From assembly GCA_002257045.1 (NCBI GenBank), contig NCHD01000023.1, positions 1 to 57,248 on the forward strand: a stretch of DNA of 57,248 nt, read 5' to 3'. The notes under the pieces were generated by a model. The model did no database searches. It saw only the letters and a list, made by a program, of their open reading frames with translations, and had not been told where the DNA came from. The DNA comes from Hydrogenophilales bacterium 16-61-112. GTDB lineage: Bacteria > Pseudomonadota > Gammaproteobacteria > Burkholderiales > Thiobacillaceae. Position numbers and translations under genes: made by a program. Every line of letters starts with the position of its first letter. The first letter of the stretch is position 1. Of this stretch, positions 1 through 8,597 are shown one piece after another.

Positions 1-22
1 ATACACGCTGCACGTTTTCCAT
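1..22 (-). CDS. acpP: acyl carrier protein, first 7 codons only
   Basis: Reading leftwards from an ATG at 22 the sequence encodes MENVQRV and runs off the window. This matches the usual start of betaproteobacterial AcpP, the carrier of the growing acyl chain in fatty acid synthesis. A good ribosome binding site (GAGGGA, complement of 30-35) sits 7 bases upstream. Position after fabG on the same strand is the classical place for acpP. Only the N-terminus is visible, so the phosphopantetheine serine cannot be checked. Confidence 0.85.
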
Positions 23-37
23 TACTGATTCCCTCTT

Positions 38-69
38 AAAAAAATGAGGCTTCAATCAAACTTGAAGCC
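38..69 (-). terminator. intrinsic terminator or attenuator between fabG and acpP
   Basis: On the minus strand an 8-bp perfect stem (62-69 with 48-55, six-base loop) is followed three bases later by seven T residues (44-38). It lies downstream of fabG and just 15 bases before the acpP start codon. It could end fabG messages or act as an attenuator in the acpP leader. Confidence 0.6.
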
Positions 70-103
70 ATGAAACTGAAACCGCTCAAAATGGCAGCCC
101 TAG

Positions 104-112
104 ATTCTATCA
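104..112 (-). promoter_or_regulatory. candidate extended -10 promoter for acpP
   Basis: The minus strand carries TGATAGAAT (112-104), which fits an extended -10 element (TGn followed by a 5/6 match to TATAAT). No good -35 is visible. Transcription would start near position 97 and give acpP a leader of about 75 bases that contains the hairpin at 38-69. Such an internal promoter would let acpP be made in excess of the other fab enzymes. Inferred only from sequence. Confidence 0.4.
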
Positions 113-138
113 AAGTTACATCCAAAATTAGCTGGCAC

Positions 139-909
139 TCATGCCATGTACATGCCGCCATTCACATGCAAAGTCGTACCCGAAATATAGCCTGCAGCGG
201 GCGAGGCCAGGAACACCACCGCATGCGCAATATCGTCGACTGACCCCAGTCGGCCCAGCGGAATGTGGTTCAACAAGGCCTGACGCTGCGCATCCGGCAA
301 CGCACGCGTCATGTCGGTGTCGATAAAACCGGGGGCGACGCAGTTGACGGTGATGTTGCGGCTACCGACCTCGCGTGCCAGCGACTTGGTGAAGCCCATG
401 ATGCCGGCTTTGGCTGCACTGTAGTTGGTCTGCCCTGCGTTGCCCATTGCACCGACCACCGAGGCAATACTGATGATGCGCCCGCTGCGCGCTTTCATCA
501 TGGCGCGCAATACGGCCCGCGACAGGCGAAATACCGACGTCAGATTGGTCGCCACGATGTCGTCCCATTCTTCGTCCTTCATTCGCATCAGCAGATTGTC
601 ACGCGTGATACCGGCGTTGTTGACCAGAATGCCAATGTCGCCAAATTGAGTGTTAATCGCGGCGATGACCGCATCCACTGCGGCACCATCGGTGACATTG
701 AGATTCATGCCGCAGCCTTTGATATCGGCAGCGGCCAGATAGTCACTGATCGCCTGCGCGCCCTTGTCGCTGGTGGCGGTGCCGATCACGGTGGCACCTG
801 CCTGGCCAAGCCCCAGCGCAATCGCCTGGCCAATTCCACGGCTTGCGCCCGTAACCAGGACTACCTGACCTTCAAGGTTCGCGTCAGGCGCGGAAGTTTT
901 TTGCAGCAT
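139..909 (-). CDS. fabG: 3-oxoacyl-[acyl-carrier-protein] reductase FabG
   Basis: NADPH-dependent ketoacyl-ACP reductase, the first reduction of each fatty acid elongation cycle in the cytosol. The 256-residue protein is a classic short-chain dehydrogenase: Rossmann glycine motif TGASRGIG near residues 20-27, NNAG at 97-100, and the catalytic Ser150, Tyr163 and Lys167. The C-terminus has the usual SGTTLHVNGGMYM ending. The chosen ATG has an AAGGA-type ribosome site and lies 8 bases after fabD, so it is co-transcribed with fabD, fabH and plsX. The N-terminus carries about 13 residues ahead of the first beta strand, slightly longer than in E. coli. Nothing looks damaged. Confidence 0.96.
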   Translation of the reverse strand: MLQKTSAPDANLEGQVVLVTGASRGIGQAIALGLGQAGATVIGTATSDKGAQAISDYLAAADIKGCGMNLNVTDGAAVDAVIAAINTQFGDIGILVNNAGITRDNLLMRMKDEEWDDIVATNLTSVFRLSRAVLRAMMKARSGRIISIASVVGAMGNAGQTNYSAAKAGIMGFTKSLAREVGSRNITVNCVAPGFIDTDMTRALPDAQRQALLNHIPLGRLGSVDDIAHAVVFLASPAAGYISGTTLHVNGGMYMA

Positions 910-917
910 ATCGTTCC

Positions 918-1856
918 TTATTGATTAAGTGCCGCGGCGAGGCTGGCTTCATCGACCAGGGCCACTGCCGGCAGGCTGTCGTCAATGCGTTTATTGAGGC
1001 CTGCCAATACTCTTCCAGGTCCACATTCGATCACGCGGTCGATGCCGGCGGCTTTAATTGCCTGCACTGTCTCGACCCAGCGGACCGGCGTATGCAGTTG
1101 CCTGGCCAGCGCTACACGAATCGCATCCGCATCGGCATGACTGTGTACGTCGGTGTTATGCAGCACGGGAATCAACGACGTGGTAATCGTTACGCCCTGC
1201 AAGTAGGCCAGCAGCTTTTCGGCTGCTGGCAACATCAACGAAGAATGAGACGGTACGCTGACCGGCAACGGCAACGCACGTTTTGCGCCTTTTTCCTTGG
1301 CCAGTACCATGGCGCGCTCAACAGCGGCCTTGTTGCCTGCAATGACCACCTGACCGGGCGAATTGAAGTTAACTGCTTCGACGATCTCGCCCGCTGCAGC
1401 TTCGCTGCACACCGCGCGCACTACATCGTCTTCCATGCCGAGAATCGCTGCCATCGCGCCGACGCCTTCGGGCACGGCGGCCTGCATCGCCTCGGCGCGA
1501 AAACGCACCAGCCTGATGGCATCGGCAAAACCCAGCACACCGGCCGCCACCAGCGCGGCGTACTCGCCAAGACTGTGGCCGGCCATCAACGCGGGCGTTG
1601 CGCCGCCTGCAGCCTGCCAGACACGCCAAGCGGCGATATCGGCTGCCAGCATTGCAGGCTGGGTGTTGACCGTCTGGTTGAGCAACTCGATGGGGCCATC
1701 TGCAACCATCGCCCATAGATCCAGACCCAGCGCATCGGAGGCCTCAATGAAAGTGTCGCGCACGTCAGGACGCTCGCCCCACCCCTGCATCATGCCGACC
1801 GATTGCGAGCCCTGTCCGGGGAATACAAAAGCCAGCTTTTTATTGTGGGTAGCCAT
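918..1856 (-). CDS. fabD: malonyl-CoA:ACP transacylase FabD
   Basis: Transfers malonyl from CoA to acyl carrier protein, supplying the extender unit for fatty acid synthesis. The 312-residue protein has the N-terminal FPGQGSQ motif, the nucleophile in GHSLGE (Ser95) and the catalytic histidine in PSHSSLM (His204), with the expected length for the family. It follows fabH after 9 bases and precedes fabG by 8 bases on the same strand, so these genes form one operon. The ATG at 1856 gives the usual short lead into the first beta strand. Confidence 0.96.
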   Translation of the reverse strand: MATHNKKLAFVFPGQGSQSVGMMQGWGERPDVRDTFIEASDALGLDLWAMVADGPIELLNQTVNTQPAMLAADIAAWRVWQAAGGATPALMAGHSLGEYAALVAAGVLGFADAIRLVRFRAEAMQAAVPEGVGAMAAILGMEDDVVRAVCSEAAAGEIVEAVNFNSPGQVVIAGNKAAVERAMVLAKEKGAKRALPLPVSVPSHSSLMLPAAEKLLAYLQGVTITTSLIPVLHNTDVHSHADADAIRVALARQLHTPVRWVETVQAIKAAGIDRVIECGPGRVLAGLNKRIDDSLPAVALVDEASLAAALNQ

Positions 1857-1865
1857 TTGAATACC

Positions 1866-2825
1866 TTAATACTTGAGGAGCACGGAGCCCCAGGTGAAGC
1901 CGCCGCCGAAGGCCTCCATCAGCACGGTCTGGCCGCGCTGGATGCGGCCGTCGCGCACCGCCACGTCGAACGCCAGCGGCACCGAGGCGGCTGACGTGTT
2001 GCCGTGCCCGGCTACCGTGGTAACGACGTTGTCCATGCTCATGCCGAGTTTTTTTGCAGTGGCGCTGATGATGCGGATATTCGCCTGATGCGGCACCAGC
2101 CAGTCGATGTCGGATTTTTGCAGACCATTGGCCTCGAGCGTCTCATCGACAATGCGGTCGAGCGTGTTGACCGCCATCTTGAACACGGCATTGCCTTCCA
2201 TCCGCATCAGCGCAGGTTCGTGCGAACCGGTCGAGGTGCCTGTGGTGGTACGCAGCAATTCCTTGTGTCGGCCATCGGCATGGATGTGAGTCGCGACGAT
2301 GCCGGGCTCGCTGGAGGCTCCCAGCACCACCGCACCCGCGCCGTCGCCCCACAGGATGCAGTTACCGCGGTCGTTCCAGTCGGTAATGCGCGACAGGGTT
2401 TCGGCGCCAATCACCAGCACGTGCCGGGCTGCGCCGGTCTTGATGAACTGGTCAGCAACACTCATGGCATAGACGAAACCGCTGCATACAGCCTGCAGGT
2501 CGAACGCGGGCTTGCCGTTAGTCATGTCAAGCTTGGACTGCACGATGCAGGCGGTACTGGGAAACACCAGATCAGGGGTGGTGGTGGCGACCAGCAGCAG
2601 ATCGATGTCGTCTGCCGCAAGTCCTGCCGCATCAAGTGCCTGACGCGCGGCCGCGGTGGCAAGATCGCTGGTGAACTCTCCCTCGGCGGCAATATGCCGT
2701 TCACGAATGCCGGTTCGCTCGACGATCCATTGGTCGTTCGTTTCAACCAGTTTCTCGAGGTCGGCGTTGGTGAGGATGTGCGCCGGCAGATAACTGCCGG
2801 TGCCGAGGATGCGGGAATAGGTCAA
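1866..2825 (-). CDS. fabH: 3-oxoacyl-ACP synthase III FabH
   Basis: Condenses acetyl-CoA with malonyl-ACP to start fatty acid chains. The 319-residue thiolase-fold protein has the catalytic triad Cys114 (in VCSGF), His246 (in PHQANIRI) and Asn276 (in GNTSAAS). The start is an uncommon TTG whose last two bases overlap the plsX stop codon (TTGA), and no plausible downstream ATG precedes the conserved N-terminus. The overlap implies translational coupling with plsX. Together with FabD and FabG it forms the initiation set. Confidence 0.95.
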   Translation of the reverse strand: MTYSRILGTGSYLPAHILTNADLEKLVETNDQWIVERTGIRERHIAAEGEFTSDLATAAARQALDAAGLAADDIDLLLVATTTPDLVFPSTACIVQSKLDMTNGKPAFDLQAVCSGFVYAMSVADQFIKTGAARHVLVIGAETLSRITDWNDRGNCILWGDGAGAVVLGASSEPGIVATHIHADGRHKELLRTTTGTSTGSHEPALMRMEGNAVFKMAVNTLDRIVDETLEANGLQKSDIDWLVPHQANIRIISATAKKLGMSMDNVVTTVAGHGNTSAASVPLAFDVAVRDGRIQRGQTVLMEAFGGGFTWGSVLLKY

Positions 2826-3841
2826 GCAGGTACCCGTTGCAAAAGTTGAATCTGATCGGTGATGCGTTTCAGCACATTGTTGCGGACTTCTTCACTGGCG
2901 GTATCGATCGCGTGCTCGAATGCAAAGCGATCAGCCGAACCATGACTCTTCACCACCACCCCTTTGAGCCCCAGGAGTGTGGCGCCGTTGTAGCGGCGCG
3001 GATCGAGCCTTCGCTTGAAGGCATTGAGCACGGGCAAGGCCATCAGGCCGGACAAGCGCGTCAGCCAGTTGCGCTTGAATTCGGCACGCAATGTTGTTGC
3101 AATCATTTTGGCCAGGCCTTCGGACGCCTTCAGTGTGACATTGCCAACAAAGCCGTCGCACACCACCACATCGGTCGTGCCCTTGAAAATATCGTTGCCT
3201 TCCACATTGCCGTAGAAATTGAGGTGACTGTCGCGCAACAGGATAGACGCCTGTTTAACCATCTCGTTGCCCTTGATATCTTCTTCGCCGATATTCAGCA
3301 GCCCCACGCTCGGATTGGGGTTCTGCTCAATGGCCGACACCAGCATTGCACCCATGATGCCGAACTGCAGCAGGTGTTCAGCCGTGCAATCGACGTTGGC
3401 ACCCATATCCAGCACCAGCGCGTGCCCGCTGATGGTCGGCATCACGGCGGCAATTGCTGGACGGTCGATACCGGGCAGGGTTTTGAGGACGAAACGTGCT
3501 GTTGCCATCAGGGCGCCGGTATTGCCGGCCGACACACAGGCATCGGCCTCGCCGGATTTGACCAGATCAATCGCCACGCGCATGGACGAGTCTTTTTTAC
3601 CGCGCAACGCGAGTGCAGGCGCCTCGTCCATGGCCACCACCTGGCTGGCGTGACGAACGATAAGGCGTGGACTGCTCTTGGCGCGTCGCGCCTTGAGCTC
3701 GGCCGCAACAACATCCTGCGGCCCGACCAGAATCACATTCAGATCAGGATGACGCGCAAGACAACGGATCGCTGCCGGAACCGTGACATGGGGACCGTGA
3801 TCGCCCCCCATGACATCAATGGCAACTGTGATATTTCTCAT
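2822..3841 (-). CDS. plsX: phosphate acyltransferase PlsX
   Basis: Makes acyl-phosphate from acyl-ACP for the PlsY step of phospholipid synthesis. The 339-residue protein begins with the diagnostic DVMGGDHGP and contains SAGNTGA, the conserved glycine-rich core and the C-terminal VVKSHGSAD segment. It sits between rpmF and fabH, as in most proteobacteria, and overlaps the TTG of fabH. The gap to rpmF is 96 bases with no clear terminator, so read-through from yceD-rpmF is likely. The ribosome site ahead of the ATG is weak. Confidence 0.96.
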   Translation of the reverse strand: MRNITVAIDVMGGDHGPHVTVPAAIRCLARHPDLNVILVGPQDVVAAELKARRAKSSPRLIVRHASQVVAMDEAPALALRGKKDSSMRVAIDLVKSGEADACVSAGNTGALMATARFVLKTLPGIDRPAIAAVMPTISGHALVLDMGANVDCTAEHLLQFGIMGAMLVSAIEQNPNPSVGLLNIGEEDIKGNEMVKQASILLRDSHLNFYGNVEGNDIFKGTTDVVVCDGFVGNVTLKASEGLAKMIATTLRAEFKRNWLTRLSGLMALPVLNAFKRRLDPRRYNGATLLGLKGVVVKSHGSADRFAFEHAIDTASEEVRNNVLKRITDQIQLLQRVPA

Positions 3842-3937
3842 ACAGCCGGAAAAATGGGCTGAACAGGATGCACCACGCCGATCAGGTCAAACATCGGTGT
3901 AATTGAACACCGCGCAACCCGGCATGGCGCAAATAAA

Positions 3938-4117
3938 TCAATCGCCCTTGGTCTTGACGACTTTACGGCCACGATAAAAGCCATTGGGGCTGATATGGTG
4001 ACGAAGGTGAGCCTCACCCGTGGTCGCTTCAACTGCCAGCGCCGGTGCGGTCAGGAAATCGTGCGAACGGTGCATGCCGCGCTTGGACGGGGATTTTTTA
4101 TTCTGCTGAACAGCCAT
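3938..4117 (-). CDS. rpmF: 50S ribosomal protein L32
   Basis: A 59-residue basic protein starting [20 protein letters not shown], the hallmark of bL32, and ending in [10 protein letters not shown]. It lacks zinc-binding cysteine pairs, so it is the zinc-free form common in proteobacteria. The ATG at 4117 is preceded by a strong AAGGAGTAGGAA ribosome site. It lies between yceD and plsX, linking ribosome and membrane lipid synthesis genes as in E. coli. Confidence 0.97.
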   Translation of the reverse strand: MAVQQNKKSPSKRGMHRSHDFLTAPALAVEATTGEAHLRHHISPNGFYRGRKVVKTKGD

Positions 4118-4202
4118 TTCCTACTCCTTGAAAATCATTGCGCAAAATCTGGCGCTCTGAAGATTACTTTTAAATTAAACTCGATTTAAAAAAACTGCCC
4201 CC

Positions 4203-4637
4203 TCAAGCTGGGCATTTACCTGGTGCGTGCATCACTGCCACCGGCAGACTCAACAACACCTCATCTTCAACCAGCTCCACCAGGCTCAAGACCTCGCCAG
4301 CCTGGATCGCATCACTATCGGGCAGCGCGTCGAGACGCTCCATTTCAGCCTCATTTCGCGCCAGATACAACGTGCGCTCCATATCAACCTTGTAGGGCAT
4401 GTCGCTCAAGCAACGCTGGCAGGTCATGTCCACTTCGCCGCTGACCTTCACCTGCAGGGACAGACTCCCCCGCGGGTTGACTCGTCCAGTCACTCGACAG
4501 AACAAGGTGCCTTGCGTAAATTCACTGGCGAGGCGGGGAAACGCAGCCACCTCGGAGCGGATTTCCCACGACTGCCCGTCCTTACAAAAGCGCCATGGAT
4601 CAACCTCGGTTGGCGAAAGCTTGAGGGATTCATTCAT
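4203..4637 (-). CDS. yceD: YceD/DUF177 family protein, short C-terminus
   Basis: Belongs to the YceD (DUF177) family, found upstream of rpmF; it is the 23S rRNA accumulation protein family. Seen features are the CQRCLSDMPY cysteine pair motif near the middle and the acidic LVEDEVLLSLPV segment. The 144-residue protein stops right after HAPGKCPA, whereas the family normally continues for about 20-30 residues to an NPFAxL-type tail; no such tail is found in another frame before rpmF. The start is uncertain: the ATG at 4637 (MNES) fits the family best but another ATG lies at 4655. It is divergent from pycA. Confidence 0.85.
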   Translation of the reverse strand: MNESLKLSPTEVDPWRFCKDGQSWEIRSEVAAFPRLASEFTQGTLFCRVTGRVNPRGSLSLQVKVSGEVDMTCQRCLSDMPYKVDMERTLYLARNEAEMERLDALPDSDAIQAGEVLSLVELVEDEVLLSLPVAVMHAPGKCPA

Positions 4638-4736
4638 GGCGCACCCGGTAGACATAGCCAGCAACATTAGCCCGCAATGATATGATTTCGCGTTCTTTTT
4701 GTCAAAGAAACCCCAGCAACCACACCAAACTCGCTC

Positions 4737-6155
4737 ATGCTCAAGAAAATACTGGTCGCCAACCGGGGCGAGATCGCTGTCCGCATTGTTCGTGCCTGTG
4801 CCGAACTCGGGATCAAATCGGTCGCGATTTACACCGACGCCGACCGTCATGCCCTGCATGTCAAGAAAGCAGACGAGGCCTATCACATCGGCAAGGATCC
4901 AATTCTGGGCTATCTGAACGCACATACGCTGGTCAACCTGGCGGCGGCATCGGGCTGCGACGCCTTGCACCCGGGCTATGGCTTCCTCTCCGAAAACCCC
5001 GACCTGGCGACCATTTGCGCGCGCCGCGGCATCCGCTTCATCGGCCCCTCGCCCGAGGTGATCCGCCAGATGGGCGACAAAATCCAGGCCCGCAATGCGA
5101 TGATCGCAGCGGGCATCCCGGTTACGCCCGGTTCGGATCACAACCTGGAAAACGTCGAAGAGGCTCGTGCGCTGGCCAACAAGATCGGCTACCCGGTGAT
5201 GTTGAAGGCCACCAACGGCGGCGGCGGGCGCGGCATTCGCCGCTGCGACAACGAAGCCGAGCTGCTGAAAAATTACGACCGCGTAGTGTCGGAGGCCAGC
5301 AAGGCCTTCGGCAAGCCCGAAGTTTTCGTCGAAAAATGCGTGGTACGGCCCAAGCACATCGAGGTGCAGATTCTGGGCGACACCCAAGGAAACGTGATTC
5401 ACCTGTTCGAGCGCGACTGCTCGATTCAGCGGCGCAACCAGAAGCTGATCGAAATCGCGCCCTCGCCCCAGCTCACCGAGGCGCAACGCCAATATATAGG
5501 CAAGCTGGCGGTGCGCGCCGCCAAGTCGGTCGGCTACGTCAATGCCGGCACGGTGGAATTCCTGCTCGACCAGGACAACCAGTTCTATTTCATGGAAATG
5601 AACACCCGGCTGCAGGTCGAGCACCCCATCACCGAAACCATCACTGGCGTCGACATCGTGCAGGAGCAGATCCGCATTGCTTCCGGCCTGCCGCTGCAAT
5701 ACAAGCAGGAAGAAATCAGCCACCGCGGCTTTGCCATCGAATTCCGCATCAACGCCGAAGACCCCAAAAACGAATTCCTCCCCAGTCTCGGCCGCATCAC
5801 GCGCTATTACTCGCCGGGCGGCCCCGGCGTGCGGGTGGACGCCGCGATCTACACCGATTATGTAATCCCGCCCTATTTTGATTCGATGTGCGCCAAGCTC
5901 ACGGTGTGGAATCTCACCTGGGAATCGACCATCGCGCGCGGCAGCCGCGCGCTGTCAGACATGCTGGTGTATGGGGTAAAAACGACCATTCCGTACTACA
6001 AGGAAATACTCAAGAACCCCGAGTTCAAGAGCGGCCGCTTCAACACCAGCTTTGTCGACGACCACCCGGAACTCACGCAATACACTGAAAAGAAACCGCC
6101 GGAAGTGATGGCCGCCGCCATCGCCGCCGCCATCGCTGCTCATCAGGGCTTGTAA
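4737..6155 (+). CDS. pycA: pyruvate carboxylase subunit A (biotin carboxylase)
   Basis: ATP-grasp biotin carboxylase, 472 residues, that carboxylates the biotin carried by the neighbouring subunit. Visible are the N-terminal LVANRGEIAVRI, the glycine-rich ATP loop GGGGRGIRRC near residue 165, and EMNTRLQVEHPITE near 290. The length equals AccC/PycA proteins. The next gene, 3 bases on, encodes a carboxyltransferase with its own biotin domain rather than AccB, so this is more likely the A subunit of a two-subunit pyruvate carboxylase than acetyl-CoA carboxylase AccC. Role: oxaloacetate replenishment. A candidate -10 TATGAT lies at 4681-4686 but no good -35 is seen. Confidence 0.82.
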   Translation: MLKKILVANRGEIAVRIVRACAELGIKSVAIYTDADRHALHVKKADEAYHIGKDPILGYLNAHTLVNLAAASGCDALHPGYGFLSENPDLATICARRGIRFIGPSPEVIRQMGDKIQARNAMIAAGIPVTPGSDHNLENVEEARALANKIGYPVMLKATNGGGGRGIRRCDNEAELLKNYDRVVSEASKAFGKPEVFVEKCVVRPKHIEVQILGDTQGNVIHLFERDCSIQRRNQKLIEIAPSPQLTEAQRQYIGKLAVRAAKSVGYVNAGTVEFLLDQDNQFYFMEMNTRLQVEHPITETITGVDIVQEQIRIASGLPLQYKQEEISHRGFAIEFRINAEDPKNEFLPSLGRITRYYSPGGPGVRVDAAIYTDYVIPPYFDSMCAKLTVWNLTWESTIARGSRALSDMLVYGVKTTIPYYKEILKNPEFKSGRFNTSFVDDHPELTQYTEKKPPEVMAAAIAAAIAAHQGL

Positions 6156-6158
6156 ACC

Positions 6159-8006
6159 ATGGCAAAAGTACACATCACCGATCTGGTTCTGCGCGACGGT
6201 CACCAGTCGCTCATCGCCACCCGCATGCAAACCGCCGACATGCTGCCAATCTGCGGCAAGCTCGACTCGGTCGGCTTCTGGTCGCTGGAAGCCTGGGGCG
6301 GCGCCACCTTCGACGCCTGCGTGCGTTTTCTGCGCGAAGACCCATGGCAGCGTCTGCGCCAGCTCAGACAAGCGCTGCCCAACACGCGCATCCAGATGCT
6401 GCTGCGCGGACAAAACCTGCTCGGCTACCGTAATTACTCCGACGATGTGGTGCGCGCCTTCGTGCAGAAATCGGCTGACAACGGCGTCGACGTATTCCGT
6501 ATTTTCGATGCGATGAACGACCTGCGTAATCTTCAGGTATCAGTCAAAGCGGTCAAGGACGCAGGCAAGCACGCCGAGGGCACCGTCTGCTACACCACCA
6601 GCCCAGTGCACGACATCCCGCATTTCGTCGAACTCGCCAAAGGCTTGGCTGAGATGGGCTGCGACACCATTGCGATCAAGGACATGGCGGGCCTGCTCAC
6701 GCCCTATACCGCGTTCGAACTGGTCGGCGCCATCCGTGCCGCGACGAATCTGCCCATCCACACCCACAGTCACGCCACCTCGGGCCTTGCGCACATGACG
6801 CACCTGAAGGCTGTGGAAGCCGGCGCCACCATCATCGACACCTGTGTCGGCGCATTCGCCGAAGGCGCCAGCCACCCCACCACGCAGAGCCTGGTCGCAG
6901 CATTCGCCGGCACCGAATACGACACTGGCCTGTCGCTGCCGCTGATCGAGGAAATCTCGGCCTACTTCAAGGAAACGCGCAAGAAATACTGGCAATTCGA
7001 ATCCGCCTTCACCGGCACCGACACCCGCGTGCTGATCAATCAGGTACCGGGCGGCATGATTTCCAACCTGGCCAACCAGCTCAAGGAACAGGGCGCGCTC
7101 GACCAGATGGACGCCGTACTCGAGGAAATTCCGCGTGTGCGCGAAGACCTCGGCTATCCGCCGCTGGTCACCCCCACCTCGCAGATCGTCGGCACCCAGG
7201 CCGCCCTGAACGTGATGACGGGCACCCGCTACAAGTCGGTGACCAACGAAGTGAAGCTCTACCTGCAGGGTCGCTACGGCCGTGCGCCGGGACACGTCAA
7301 CGAAGAAGTGCGCAAGATGGCCATCGGCGACCTGGAAGTCACCACCTGCCGCCCCGCCGACCTGCTGGGCGACGAACTCGACAAGCTGCGCCTCGAAATC
7401 GAGGGTCTCGCCAAGACCGACGAAGATGTGCTGACCTACGCCATGTTTCCCGAAATCGGCAAGGCCTGGCTGCAGGAGCGCGCCGCTGGCAGCCTCAAGC
7501 CCGAGGCGCTGCTGCCGCAGCAGAGCGCAGCCACCCAGGACAACGCGCCGCGCTACGCCGCCGACGAATTCAAGATCACCCTGCACGGCGAGACCTACCA
7601 CATCAAGCTGTCGGGCAGCGGCCGCTCCGACGCCACCCAGCGCCCCTACTTCGTGGCCATCGACGGCGTCACCGAAGAAGTGCTGGTCGAGCCGCTGAAC
7701 GAAGTCGCCGTGGCCGGCAATGACGGCACGCCGCGTAAAACCACCACCGCGCCGAGCGCACCCGGCCAGAAGCCGCGCCCCAGCCATCCCGGCCATGTCA
7801 CGGCTGCCATGCCCGGCAACGTCGTCGACGTGCTGGTGAGCATCGGCCAGGCGGTCAAGGCTGGCGACGGCGTGCTGGTGATCGAGGCGATGAAGATGGA
7901 AAACGAAGTGCAGGCGCCCATCGCCGGCGTCGTCATCAGCATCTTTGCCAAGAAGGGCGATGCGGTGACACCGGACATGGCTCTGGTGGAAATTCAACCA
8001 GAATGA
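6159..8006 (+). CDS. pycB: pyruvate carboxylase subunit B / OadA-like carboxyltransferase with biotin domain
   Basis: 615-residue protein: N-terminal carboxyltransferase TIM barrel (LRDGHQSL metal-site motif at the start, conserved PYTAFELVGAI region), a PYC/OadA conserved domain around 300-450, a Pro/Ala-rich linker, and a C-terminal biotinyl domain with the biotinylated lysine in EAMKMEN (Lys579). It transfers the carboxyl group from biotin to pyruvate. OadA of sodium-pumping oxaloacetate decarboxylase is homologous, but no membrane beta or gamma subunit is nearby and a biotin carboxylase is, so pyruvate carboxylase is the better reading. The stop overlaps the maf start (ATGA). Confidence 0.85.
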   Translation: MAKVHITDLVLRDGHQSLIATRMQTADMLPICGKLDSVGFWSLEAWGGATFDACVRFLREDPWQRLRQLRQALPNTRIQMLLRGQNLLGYRNYSDDVVRAFVQKSADNGVDVFRIFDAMNDLRNLQVSVKAVKDAGKHAEGTVCYTTSPVHDIPHFVELAKGLAEMGCDTIAIKDMAGLLTPYTAFELVGAIRAATNLPIHTHSHATSGLAHMTHLKAVEAGATIIDTCVGAFAEGASHPTTQSLVAAFAGTEYDTGLSLPLIEEISAYFKETRKKYWQFESAFTGTDTRVLINQVPGGMISNLANQLKEQGALDQMDAVLEEIPRVREDLGYPPLVTPTSQIVGTQAALNVMTGTRYKSVTNEVKLYLQGRYGRAPGHVNEEVRKMAIGDLEVTTCRPADLLGDELDKLRLEIEGLAKTDEDVLTYAMFPEIGKAWLQERAAGSLKPEALLPQQSAATQDNAPRYAADEFKITLHGETYHIKLSGSGRSDATQRPYFVAIDGVTEEVLVEPLNEVAVAGNDGTPRKTTTAPSAPGQKPRPSHPGHVTAAMPGNVVDVLVSIGQAVKAGDGVLVIEAMKMENEVQAPIAGVVISIFAKKGDAVTPDMALVEIQPE

Positions 8007-8596
8007 AATTAGTCCTGGCTTCCACCTCGCGCTACCGGCGCGAACTGCTGTCACGCCTGGGCATGCCGTTCGAGGTGCTGTCGCCCGATGTCGACGAAAC
8101 CCCGCTGCCGGACGAAACACCTTCAGCCACTGCGCTGCGGCTGTCGGTTCTGAAGGCGCAGGCCGCTGCGTCGACCCATCCCGACGCGCTCATCATCGGT
8201 TCCGACCAGGTACTGATGCTCGATACCGAACAACTCGGCAAACCCGGCAATTTCGACAACGCCTTCGCCCAGCTGAAAAAAATGCAGGGCCGCGCCATGG
8301 TGTTCCACACCGCGCTCACCCTGCTCAATAGCCAAACCGGCCACGCGCAGACGCGCGACGTGCCGACCGTCGTGCACATCCGCCCGCTTTCCGACGCGCA
8401 GATCACCGCTTATCTCAACAAGGAAACGCCCTACGATTGCGCGGGTTCCGCTAAAAGCGAGTCGCTCGGCATCGCCCTGATGGAACGCATGGACAGCCCC
8501 GATCCGACCGCGCTGATCGGCCTGCCGCTGATGGCGCTGACCGAGATGCTCGCCAACGAAGGCGTCGATGTGCTGACCTGGAACGCTGCGCCCTGA
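8003..8596 (+). CDS. Maf-family nucleotide pyrophosphatase (YceF-like)
   Basis: Maf proteins hydrolyse non-canonical nucleotides such as 7-methyl-GTP; the YceF branch prefers m7GTP. The 197-residue protein starts LVLASTSRYRRELL, has the SPDVDET motif and the GSDQV catalytic aspartate segment, and ends with the GLPLMAL motif. The SDQV rather than ADT version fits YceF. The ATG overlaps the pycB stop by 4 bases, so it is translated from the same message. E. coli yceF is also next to yceD-rpmF, which supports the YceF assignment. Confidence 0.88.
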   Translation: MKLVLASTSRYRRELLSRLGMPFEVLSPDVDETPLPDETPSATALRLSVLKAQAAASTHPDALIIGSDQVLMLDTEQLGKPGNFDNAFAQLKKMQGRAMVFHTALTLLNSQTGHAQTRDVPTVVHIRPLSDAQITAYLNKETPYDCAGSAKSESLGIALMERMDSPDPTALIGLPLMALTEMLANEGVDVLTWNAAP

Positions 8597-8597
8597 C

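Noticed and set aside
4638..5723. Long minus-strand frame upstream of yceD
   Set aside because: It is antisense to pycA and has no family features; only the part from 4637 onward is YceD.
6159..8006. Sodium-pumping oxaloacetate decarboxylase alpha subunit
   Set aside because: No membrane beta or gamma subunit is encoded nearby and a biotin carboxylase subunit is directly upstream, so pyruvate carboxylase fits better.
6540..8120. Minus-strand frame opposite pycB
   Set aside because: Antisense to a gene with complete catalytic and biotin motifs; no independent support.
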